Positions 36,680-43,934 of a stretch of 43,934 bases of DNA are shown piece by piece. The translations under genes and the position numbers were made by a program. Numbering within the stretch: position 1 is the stretch's first letter; each line of letters begins with the position of its first letter. This DNA comes from Oscillospiraceae bacterium (GTDB taxonomy: Bacteria > Bacillota > Clostridia > Oscillospirales > Ruminococcaceae): positions 1 to 43,934 of the forward strand of contig JAFLUE010000002.1 of NCBI GenBank assembly GCA_022508945.1, read 5' to 3'. The notes beneath the pieces were generated by a model. That model was not told where the DNA came from, ran no database searches, and saw only the letters and a program-made list of their open reading frames with translations.

Positions 36680-37831
36680 TTACGCGTATATACCGAAAAC
36701 AGACAGTATTTTCTGCCATAGATTAAGCTCGCCGTTTACCTCGATCGTTTCACCCGCCATAAGCGGAACAGTTTTTACAATTTTACCGTTAAGCACAAAC
36801 TGAAGCTCGCCGAGCCTCTGACCCTGTTCTACTCCGCCGTAGACCATTCGCGGAAGAACAACGCGCCGCTCGAGCTTTTGGCGGTCTTCGGGAGTTAGCG
36901 CAAGCTTTGCGCTTTCGGCGTAAACTCCGACCGATCTTCCCGAGCCAACGACCGCCGTTTGTGCCGTACAGCCCGTTTCAAGCGTATATGACTTTACTCT
37001 CGAAAAGCCGTGATCCAACATTTTTATGTGGTCGTTCCAATCGTCCGCGTCACTGAGCGTAACGGCGATAAGCATTACCCCGTCTCTTTCCGCCGCAGAC
37101 ACCAAACAGCGGCGCGCGGCGTCGGTAAAGCCCGTTTTAACGCCGATAGCGCCCTCGTATTTCGAGAGCATTTTGTTTGAATTATACAGCGTGCGCGAAT
37201 ACGGCGGGTTTCCGAATTCAATGGTTTTCGATTTACAGCACACTATCTCGCGGAACGTTTCGTTTTTCATCGCATATGCCGCAAGCGCCGCCAAGTCACG
37301 CGCGGTCGTATAGTGACCCTCTGCGTCAAGCCCCGAAGGAGTCACAAAATGCGTATCTTTAAGACCGAGCTTTTCCGCTTTTTCGTTCATCATTTTTACA
37401 AACGACGAGATGCTGCCCGCTACGGACACGGCAGCGGCATTTGCCGCGTCATTCCCCGAAGGCAGCAGTATGCCGTACAGCAGATCTCTTCGCGAAACGC
37501 GGTCGCCCTTCAAAAGCCCCATCGACGTACCCTCGACCATTATCGCGAAGCTGTCCACGGTAAACTCCTTGTCCAAATCGCCCGCTTCAATAGTAAGGAT
37601 CGCCGTCATTATTTTCGTAGTAGACGCCATAGCGCGCTTTTCGTCCGCGTTTTTCTCGCTTATGACCGCGCCCGTTTCCGCCTCGATAAGGATCGCGCTC
37701 ACCGCCGACGACGCGCTTTGAGCAAAAACTTTGACACTAAGCCCGCAAAGGCTTCCGAAAAACATCGCCGGCACAGTCGCCAGCGCAAGCAGCAGCGCCG
37801 TAAATTTTCTCATAACAATCACACTCCGCAA
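36680..37831 (-). CDS. dacB: D-alanyl-D-alanine carboxypeptidase (DacB/DacF family)
   Basis: MASTTKIMTAIL (SxxK), PSGNDAANAAA (SxN), VKTGFTDAA (KTG). Confidence 0.93.
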   Translation of the reverse strand: MRSVIVMRKFTALLLALATVPAMFFGSLCGLSVKVFAQSASSAVSAILIEAETGAVISEKNADEKRAMASTTKIMTAILTIEAGDLDKEFTVDSFAIMVEGTSMGLLKGDRVSRRDLLYGILLPSGNDAANAAAVSVAGSISSFVKMMNEKAEKLGLKDTHFVTPSGLDAEGHYTTARDLAALAAYAMKNETFREIVCCKSKTIEFGNPPYSRTLYNSNKMLSKYEGAIGVKTGFTDAARRCLVSAAERDGVMLIAVTLSDADDWNDHIKMLDHGFSRVKSYTLETGCTAQTAVVGSGRSVGVYAESAKLALTPEDRQKLERRVVLPRMVYGGVEQGQRLGELQFVLNGKIVKTVPLMAGETIEVNGELNLWQKILSVFGIYA

Positions 37832-37872
37832 AAATAATACTTCGCGGATAGTGTGTGTTTTATTTGGGAAAA

Positions 37873-38313
37873 TTATTCCTCTGTTTTTTCGGTTTTCAGA
37901 TTTTCTTCCGCCGCCTTCTTTTCTGCCTTAGCTGCCTTCTTATCGGCAAGGAAGCCCTTTATCTTATCGACGATTCCCGGAAGCGCGTCAAATACTCCGT
38001 CAAGCGGGCCTCCCTTTGCGCCGAGTTCCATAAGCTGAACGTCGCCGTCCGCCTTGATAACGATAAACGCCACAGGCTTTACCGTAACGCCCGCGCCCGA
38101 GCCTCCCGCGAATTTTTCAGCCGCCTGTACCGGCAGATCGCTTCCGCCCGACGCAAAGCCGAACGAGACCTTCGATACGGGTATAATAGTTGCGCCCTCG
38201 GCGGATATCGGCTCGCCGATAATAGTGTTTACATCCACCATTTCACGGATCTTCGCCATAGAAACGTCAAGAATGCCTTCAATAGGATTTGCCATAATAA
38301 AAACTCCTCTCAT
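37873..38313 (-). CDS. ytfJ: Sporulation protein YtfJ (GerW family)
   Basis: VDVNTIIGEPISAEGATIIPVSKVSFGFASGGSD...GGSGAGVTVKPVAFIVI. Confidence 0.93.
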   Translation of the reverse strand: MRGVFIMANPIEGILDVSMAKIREMVDVNTIIGEPISAEGATIIPVSKVSFGFASGGSDLPVQAAEKFAGGSGAGVTVKPVAFIVIKADGDVQLMELGAKGGPLDGVFDALPGIVDKIKGFLADKKAAKAEKKAAEENLKTEKTEE

Positions 38314-38408
38314 TATCGGAGCGTGTTCGCTATCTCTGCGGATATCGAACAGGCTCTTATTTTTTCATTTTATCAAAACGGGCCGTACATTCGATACGGA
38401 GTGTCCGT

Positions 38409-39044
38409 TCAAACCAGTTTTTTGACCGCCTCGCGTGTCTCGCTGTGAGTAAAATAATGCCCGATCGCTCTGCCTAAAAGGGTGAATACAAACGCCAGCG
38501 CCGCCGCGACCGTAAGCCTTACTTCTACATAAGCGTCAGCCGTCGTTTCCTCGCTCTCGAAATCGACATTTACCGAAAGCGCGTCTACAGGCTTCAGCGT
38601 ACAGAACGTATCGAGCCAGCCCAAAAGATTTCCTACCGCCATATTTACCGCGCCGAAGGTTATTGCGGCTTTTGCCGCGTCCTCTCCGCCACATACGACA
38701 TTAAGCGCGAGGTGTGATATCTCGATCCGCTTTATTATCTTTTTAAGCGGCTTTCCTATACTGTTGAGAGCCAGTCTCAGAAGCTCCAGGATATCGTCAA
38801 GAGACGGCTTTTTCTTGTCCTTTTTCTTTTTGTCGGACTTTTTATCGTCGTCCTTTTTTTCCTTCTTTTTTGACTTCTTCGGCTTATCCGAGGCTTTTTT
38901 CTTAGACGGAAGCGTAAAGACAGGAAAGAACATATATTTTATTTTAACGATAAGGCTCTCGCTGTAGTCAACTATTACAGTGACCTTGCCAAGCGTAAGC
39001 AGAAGAATTATTATGAAAATAATTCCCACTATTATCCAGCCCAA
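38409..39044 (-). CDS. DUF2953-family membrane-associated protein
   Basis: N-terminal TM, Lys-rich linker, position between ytfJ and scpB. Family inferred from context. Confidence 0.7.
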   Translation of the reverse strand: MGWIIVGIIFIIILLLTLGKVTVIVDYSESLIVKIKYMFFPVFTLPSKKKASDKPKKSKKKEKKDDDKKSDKKKKDKKKPSLDDILELLRLALNSIGKPLKKIIKRIEISHLALNVVCGGEDAAKAAITFGAVNMAVGNLLGWLDTFCTLKPVDALSVNVDFESEETTADAYVEVRLTVAAALAFVFTLLGRAIGHYFTHSETREAVKKLV

Positions 39045-39156
39045 AAAAACGCCCCCTCCCTTTAGATGTTAGAGGTTAGAAGTAAGATGTTAGAATTGCT
39101 CTTATTTACGATGACAGGATATTAACCTTCAAGCTTTGTCTCCAACTTCCGACTTC

Positions 39157-39726
39157 TTAATTTCCAACTTCCGAATCATAGTCGTCCATATCGTCAAGAC
39201 TTAGCTGGTCGGTGCTTCCGGGTATCGGCGGAAGTCCGTCCAAGCCGTTAAGCCCGAAACAGCGCAGAAAGTTTTCTGTCGTTCGATAAGCTATGGGTTT
39301 TCCGGGAATATCGGACATACGCCCGTGTTCTTCGAGCAGATTGCGCTCGGTAAGGCTTTTAACAACACCCGAACTGTCGACCCCGCGAACCTGGTCTATA
39401 AAGCCTCTTGTAACAGGCTGGTTATACGCGACGATCGCCAGGACCTCGAGCGCCGCCTGTGAGAGCGGAGCCTGTCTGCGGGTCTCCGCCGCCGATTTTA
39501 TGTAACGCGCATACGCGGGCTTCGTCATCATCTGATAACAGCTTCCGAGCTTCGCTATCTCAAACGCGCTCCCCTGCTCGCGGTAGCGGTCGTTGAGCCG
39601 CTCTATAACGCGAACCGCCAGTTCTTCCTCAAGCTCACATGCCTGAGCAAGCTTATCAAGCTCGATCGGTTCTCCCACGGCAAACAAAACCGCTTCTACC
39701 GCCGCCATTCCTTCCGAAAATTTCAT
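39157..39726 (-). CDS. scpB: Segregation and condensation protein B
   Basis: AVEAVLFAVGEPIELDKLA, LEVLAIVAYNQPVTRGFIDQVRGVDSSGVVKSL. Confidence 0.95.
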   Translation of the reverse strand: MKFSEGMAAVEAVLFAVGEPIELDKLAQACELEEELAVRVIERLNDRYREQGSAFEIAKLGSCYQMMTKPAYARYIKSAAETRRQAPLSQAALEVLAIVAYNQPVTRGFIDQVRGVDSSGVVKSLTERNLLEEHGRMSDIPGKPIAYRTTENFLRCFGLNGLDGLPPIPGSTDQLSLDDMDDYDSEVGN

Positions 39727-39744
39727 TTCCGCTCCTTATTTATT

Positions 39745-40491
39745 TCAAGCCAAGCTGTCAGCGACCGCATCGCCCGGCTGCGTATTATTCACACCCGCGT
39801 CCTTGTTTACGATCAGACTTATGCTGTCGCCGTCCTCGGAGATAAATACCCTCCCCGACTTTGAAAGCTCCAAGATCGCGAGGAAAATCGAGACACGCTG
39901 TGAGCGTGTGTGTCCCTCATATATCTCGGACAGCCTCACTGTTTTGTTTAAACGAAGCGCTTTAAGCACCTTCACTATGCCTGTGAAAACCGTTACAAAC
40001 GGCTTTGCGACAATGGGCGCGACCGACCGCGGCGCTTCTTCTTTTCTCCTCGCGCGCTCGGAAACCGCGCCGTAGGCGTAGGTTATTTCCTCGGGCTGGT
40101 GGGTCCTGCGGTATGCCGAATCGACCTCGATCTCCATGGGCTTGCGAACAAAAACATCGCTTCCGCACCACCTGTTTTTAAGCTTTTCCGCCATTGTCTT
40201 ACAGAGCGCGTATTCGATAAGCGCGCCCTGAAGCTCTATTTTCATCTTCTCGGCTTCTTCCTTCGGAAGCAGCGCGGCGGATTTTATGAGGATAAGCCGT
40301 GCCGCCATTTCGAGAAACTCGGACGTTACCTCGATATCCGCCTCGGTCATTCTTTCAAGATAGATCAGAAACTGATCCAGCAATACCGAGATCTCAATAT
40401 CCTGAATATTTAATTTATGCTTCTGAATAAGCGACAACAGCAGATCGAGCGGACCCTCAAATATCTCAAGTTTAAAATTAAGCTCAACCAT
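39745..40491 (-). CDS. scpA: Segregation and condensation protein A
   Basis: FEGPLDLLLSLIQKHKLNIQDIEI, EFLEMAARLILIKSAALLP. Confidence 0.95.
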   Translation of the reverse strand: MVELNFKLEIFEGPLDLLLSLIQKHKLNIQDIEISVLLDQFLIYLERMTEADIEVTSEFLEMAARLILIKSAALLPKEEAEKMKIELQGALIEYALCKTMAEKLKNRWCGSDVFVRKPMEIEVDSAYRRTHQPEEITYAYGAVSERARRKEEAPRSVAPIVAKPFVTVFTGIVKVLKALRLNKTVRLSEIYEGHTRSQRVSIFLAILELSKSGRVFISEDGDSISLIVNKDAGVNNTQPGDAVADSLA

Positions 40492-40493
40492 AA

Positions 40494-41210
40494 CTAACCT
40501 ATAAAACTCAGCGGAAAATATAAGAAGCCCATAACCGCGTCTGTCAGAAAACCGAGCGGAATGCTCAGGGCATTCGAGAAAAGAAGCAAAAGCATGATTA
40601 TCTGTATCATTCTCCCGTTTCGCTCCATAAAATACAGCGCCTTTGTCGGAAGAAAAGAAGCGAGAACGTGATATCCGTCAAACGGCGGAATGGGAATAAG
40701 ATTGAATATCATCAGAAATACATTTATCTCCGCGGCAAAGTGCAGCGCCAGCGCCGCCCAGTAAAGCACCTGCGCCTGTTGAAACATCGTGGGATCATAA
40801 AGCGCTTTGATATATTGGATCTCGATCAGCCTGTACGGAATAAGCAGAATAAACGACATTATGAGGTTTGAAAACGGACCCGCAAGCGAAATAAGAACAT
40901 TTGCCGTTCTCATGGATACCTTTTTACAGCGTCCGAGGTTTACGGGCGTAGGCTTTGCGTAGCCTATACGGCATATAAATATCGTAAGCGCGCCAATCGG
41001 GTCTATATGAGCAAAGGGGTTGAGCGTTACTCTTCCCTCGCGTTCGGCGGTGTCGTCGCCGCAGAGCTTTGCCGCAAGAGCGTGGGCGCATTCATGAACG
41101 GGAAAGCATACAAAAATTACGATCAGTGTGGAGAAAACCGAAATTATGACCCTAAACACGTCGCCCTGTCCCGAAAGCCACATTATTAATTCTACAGCGG
41201 AACTGTTCAA
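40494..41210 (-). CDS. Site-2 protease family (M50) membrane metalloprotease, YwhC-like
   Basis: VHECAHALAAKLCGD (HExxH-type HECAH), NLIPIPPFDGYHV (NPDG-like), multiple TMs. Confidence 0.9.
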   Translation of the reverse strand: MNSSAVELIMWLSGQGDVFRVIISVFSTLIVIFVCFPVHECAHALAAKLCGDDTAEREGRVTLNPFAHIDPIGALTIFICRIGYAKPTPVNLGRCKKVSMRTANVLISLAGPFSNLIMSFILLIPYRLIEIQYIKALYDPTMFQQAQVLYWAALALHFAAEINVFLMIFNLIPIPPFDGYHVLASFLPTKALYFMERNGRMIQIIMLLLLFSNALSIPLGFLTDAVMGFLYFPLSFIG

Positions 41211-41286
41211 ATCAAACTGCCTCCATACTCATTGATATACATTTTTATTATAACACTTTTATTCTGAATTTTCAAGGGCTTTTTCC

Positions 41287-41315
41287 TTGACAAAGGCAAA
41301 AAATTATGTTAGAAT
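41287..41315 (+). promoter_or_regulatory. Sigma-A promoter upstream of the ruvX region
   Basis: TTGACA-17 nt-TAGAAT. Confidence 0.7.
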
Positions 41316-41396
41316 AAGAAATATAGTTATTATGAGGAAAAATATATTACAAAATACAGCGGATTTGTAAACATTCTTTTACAGAAGGTGAATAAT

Positions 41397-41465
41397 TTGC
41401 GTATACCGGCAGTTGATTATGGCGACAGCCGCACGGGACTTGCGCGGTTTGAGGTTAGATGTTAG
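41397..41465 (+). pseudogene. Truncated 5' copy of ruvX (MRIPAVDYGDSRTGLARFEVRC*)
   Basis: TTG start with AGAAGGTG Shine-Dalgarno. Parallels MRILAVDYGDSRTGLA of the full ruvX at 41572, mostly with synonymous differences. Confidence 0.8.
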
Positions 41466-41560
41466 AAATTAAGAGATCAGACTACGTTATCATAAACGAA
41501 ATACACTCGGCAGACGACCTCTAATTCTAACTTCTTATCTCTGATTTCTAACTTCTAAAG
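41448..41560. repeat. Heptad-type (TTAGAAG / CTTCTAA) inverted-repeat element between the truncated and full ruvX
   Basis: gaggttagatgttagaaattaagagatcaga ... tctaattctaacttcttatctctgatttctaacttctaa. Similar sequence at 39061-39175 and 18478-18560. Confidence 0.65.
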
Positions 41561-41571
41561 GGGTGATCTTA

Positions 41572-42003
41572 TTGAGGATTTTAGCGGTGGATTACGGAGA
41601 CAGCCGAACGGGGCTTGCAATAAGCGATAAGGGCGAGATATTGGCCTCGCCGCTTATGACGGTTTTTGAAAAGGATTTTGACAAATGCATTGCTCTTGTT
41701 GCAGAAAATGCTGAGAAAAACGGCGCAGAGCTTATCGTTGTAGGCGATCCGATAAATATGAACGGCACAAGAGGTCCTCGCTCGGAAAAATGCAGACTGT
41801 TTGCCGAAAAGCTCAAGGAAGCCTCGGGGATCGAGGTCGTTATGTGGGACGAGCGCTCTACGACCGTTTCGGCGATCTCTATTATGAACGAAAACAACAA
41901 GCGCGGAAAAAAACGCAAGGAGGCGCTTGACCAAGCGGCGGCGGCTATCATTCTCGAAAGCTACCTCGCTTACAGAAAAAATCAGGGTGGTAATAAAAAC
42001 TGA
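41572..42003 (+). CDS. ruvX: RuvX / YqgF-family Holliday junction resolvase-like protein
   Basis: RILAVDYGDSRTGLAISD, DERSTTVSAISIM, DQAAAAIILESYL. TTG start preferred over GTG 41563. Confidence 0.93.
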   Translation: MRILAVDYGDSRTGLAISDKGEILASPLMTVFEKDFDKCIALVAENAEKNGAELIVVGDPINMNGTRGPRSEKCRLFAEKLKEASGIEVVMWDERSTTVSAISIMNENNKRGKKRKEALDQAAAAIILESYLAYRKNQGGNKN

Positions 42004-42022
42004 AATATTCGGAGGTCGAGTC

Positions 42023-42553
42023 TTGAAAACTTTTACTGTCATAGGCGGAGTAGACGGCGTAGGAAAAAGCAGCCTGTCGGGCGTCCTGTCCGCTGAAAAC
42101 TCCGACCTGGGAATAATTATTGACACCGATAAGATAACCTCACAAAAAGGCGGCGATAAAATAATCGGCGGAAAGGCAGCCATAAAGCTAATTTCCGACT
42201 GTCTGAAAAAAGGCATAAATTTTACTCAGGAAACAACGCTCTCGGGAGTACGAACCCTCAAAACGATACAAAACGCACGCGATTCGGGTTATGTTATACG
42301 GCTTTATTATGTTGGCGTAAGTTCGGCGAACGAAAGCATCAAGCGAATAAAAAACAGGGTCGAAAAAGGCGGACACGATATTCCTTCGGAAGATGTTCGG
42401 CGCAGGTATGCAAAACGCTTTGAAGACTTGGCTAAAATTCTTCCGTATTGTAATGAGGTTCGCTTTTTCGACAATGAAAACGGCTTCACCGAGAAAGCCG
42501 AATACAAAAACGGTATGCTTATACCAAAGCCGAACCGCTGCCGGAATGGCTGA
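42023..42553 (+). CDS. Zeta-toxin-like P-loop kinase (COG4185-like), C-terminus probably frameshifted
   Basis: GGVDGVGKSSL Walker A, DTDKI, FTQETTLSG, YVIRLYYVGVSSANESIKRIKNRVEKGGHDIPSEDVRRRYAKRFEDL. Good GGAGG before TTG 42023. Confidence 0.8.
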   Translation: MKTFTVIGGVDGVGKSSLSGVLSAENSDLGIIIDTDKITSQKGGDKIIGGKAAIKLISDCLKKGINFTQETTLSGVRTLKTIQNARDSGYVIRLYYVGVSSANESIKRIKNRVEKGGHDIPSEDVRRRYAKRFEDLAKILPYCNEVRFFDNENGFTEKAEYKNGMLIPKPNRCRNG

Positions 42554-42603
42554 ATGAGCTTAGGGATTATCTTAAAGGCAGGAGTGAATAACGGACTTTC
42601 GTC

Positions 42604-42632
42604 TTGACAATTTTCTCAATTCGTGGTAAAAT
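42604..42632 (+). promoter_or_regulatory. Sigma-A promoter of fabV
   Basis: TTGACA-17 nt-TAAAAT. Confidence 0.75.
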
Positions 42633-42665
42633 TTGATAAGTGAATAAAATATTGGAGGTAGAAAT

Positions 42666-43814
42666 ATGGTAGTTGAACCAAAGGTTCGCGGATTTATCTG
42701 CACAACGGCTCATCCTGTGGGCTGTGAGGCGGCTGTAAAAGAGCAGATCGACTATGTAAAGTCAAAGGGAAAAATGAGCGGGTTTTGCGCGAAGAAGGTG
42801 CTTGTTATCGGCTCGTCAATGGGTTACGGTCTTGCTTCACGTATCTCCACGGCGTTCGGAATGGGCGCGGCAACGCTCGGCGTAATGTTCGACAAGCCCG
42901 GCTCGGGCAGCAAAACGGGAACCTCGGGCTGGTACAATACCATGGCGTTTGAAAAATTCGCCGCCGAGGAAGGACTTTACGCAAAGACAATAAACGGCGA
43001 CGCTTATTCGGAGGAATGCAAAAAGGAGATCATCGACATCATAAAGTCGGACTTGGGAAAGGTAGATATGGTAGTATATTCGCTCGCCGCTCCGAGAAGA
43101 ACGGTCGGCGAAACGGTATACAAAAGCGTGCTTAAAACAACGGGCGAGGCTTATACAAACAAGACTATCGACCTCAGAAACAACACCGTTTCCGAAGTCA
43201 CTATAGAACCCGCGACCGACGAGGAGATCGAAGCCACCGTAAAGGTCATGGGCGGAGAGGACTGGGAAATGTGGATAGACGCGCTCAAAGAGGCGGACGC
43301 GATCGAGGAAAACGCCGTAACGCTCGCATACTCATATATCGGTCCGAAGATCACCCACCCCATGTACTACGAGGGCAGCATCGGCAGAGCCAAGGCGGAC
43401 TTGCTCGAAAGCTCTCGCAAGATCGCCGATAAGGGTTTTCGCGCATACATTTCCGTAAACAAGGCGCTTGTTACGCAGTCGAGCGCGGCTATCCCGATAG
43501 TTCCGCTTTATGTAGCTATTTTGTACAAGGTCATGAAAAAGCACGGTACCCACGAGGGCTGTATTGAACAAATGCAGAGGCTTTTTGCGGAGATCTCCGA
43601 AAACAAGCTCAATCTCGATGACGAGGGCAGGATACGTATGGACGATCTCGAAATGAAGCCCGAGATCCAGAACGAGGTAGCGGAGATATGGCAAGGGCTT
43701 AACCAGGACAACTTCAAGGAATTTACCGATATCGACGGCTATTGGAAGGATTTCTACGCGCTGTTCGGATTCGGTATCGACGGAGTGGATTATTCGGCGG
43801 ACGTTGAGGTTTAA
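42666..43814 (+). CDS. fabV: Enoyl-ACP reductase FabV / trans-2-enoyl-CoA reductase (Ter) family
   Basis: VIGSSMGYGLASRISTAFGMGAATLGVMFDKPGSGSKTGTSGWYN, YSLAAPRR, Y-x8-K motif YYEGSIGRAK. Confidence 0.95.
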   Translation: MVVEPKVRGFICTTAHPVGCEAAVKEQIDYVKSKGKMSGFCAKKVLVIGSSMGYGLASRISTAFGMGAATLGVMFDKPGSGSKTGTSGWYNTMAFEKFAAEEGLYAKTINGDAYSEECKKEIIDIIKSDLGKVDMVVYSLAAPRRTVGETVYKSVLKTTGEAYTNKTIDLRNNTVSEVTIEPATDEEIEATVKVMGGEDWEMWIDALKEADAIEENAVTLAYSYIGPKITHPMYYEGSIGRAKADLLESSRKIADKGFRAYISVNKALVTQSSAAIPIVPLYVAILYKVMKKHGTHEGCIEQMQRLFAEISENKLNLDDEGRIRMDDLEMKPEIQNEVAEIWQGLNQDNFKEFTDIDGYWKDFYALFGFGIDGVDYSADVEV

Positions 43815-43845
43815 TATACAAAAAGTCTTTGAGTTATGAGTTTAA

Positions 43846-43873
43846 GGGGAAGCTTTCTGAAGAAAGCTTCCCC
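43846..43873 (+). repeat. Hairpin of the dispersed GGGG..AAGCTTTCT element downstream of fabV
   Basis: GGGGAAGCTTTCT-GA-AGAAAGCTTCCCC. Preceded by AAAAAGTCTTTGAG, as in the copies at 23587 and 35884. Confidence 0.6.
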
Positions 43874-43934
43874 AGCTTATAGAAAAAGTTCAGAACTACA
43901 TAATAGAGCATTGCGAAATTTCAAAATGCAGCCG

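Noticed and set aside
1-43934. CRISPR arrays, tRNAs, rRNAs, IS transposases, prophage genes
   Set aside because: No regularly spaced direct repeats, no cloverleaf/TTCRANNC-bearing tRNA, and no transposase, integrase or phage structural ORFs were recognised by eye.

Overview
The window looks like a chromosomal segment of a low-to-mid GC Clostridia (Ruminococcus/Oscillospiraceae-like) genome; this is inferred from gene order and protein flavour, not from a search. Most of it is core metabolism. (i) A near-complete type II fatty acid synthesis cluster: fabD divergent from fabH-fabG-fabF-accB-fabZ-accC-accD-accA-acpP, with no enoyl reductase in the cluster and a FabV/Ter-family reductase 26 kb away. 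(ii) aroE-aroK, an amidohydrolase and a lone class I fumarase alpha subunit. (iii) rodA, a divergent galactokinase-family protein and hflX. (iv) nadB-nadC without nadA. (v) A sugar ABC transporter (SBP plus two permeases, no ATPase). (vi) A three-gene biotin-dependent carboxyltransferase set. (vii) A conserved rluB-dacB-ytfJ-DUF2953-scpB-scpA-M50 protease block. (viii) ruvX, a zeta-toxin-like P-loop kinase and fabV. No tRNA, rRNA, CRISPR array or prophage was recognised. The best leads are: an 89-aa stand-alone protein that keeps the glycyl-radical motif of class III ribonucleotide reductase (NrdD) without its zinc site; a truncated, synonymously diverged second copy of the ruvX 5' end just upstream of ruvX, separated from it by a TTAGAAG-type inverted-repeat element; a stand-alone FakA-like middle domain; a lipoprotein/membrane protein made of two [TM + domain] units placed on opposite membrane faces; a zeta-like kinase whose C-terminus appears to be frameshifted; a structured leader upstream of rodA; and several dispersed intergenic repeat families, some of which supply gene ends. 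No database search was possible, so all family names rest on motif recognition.
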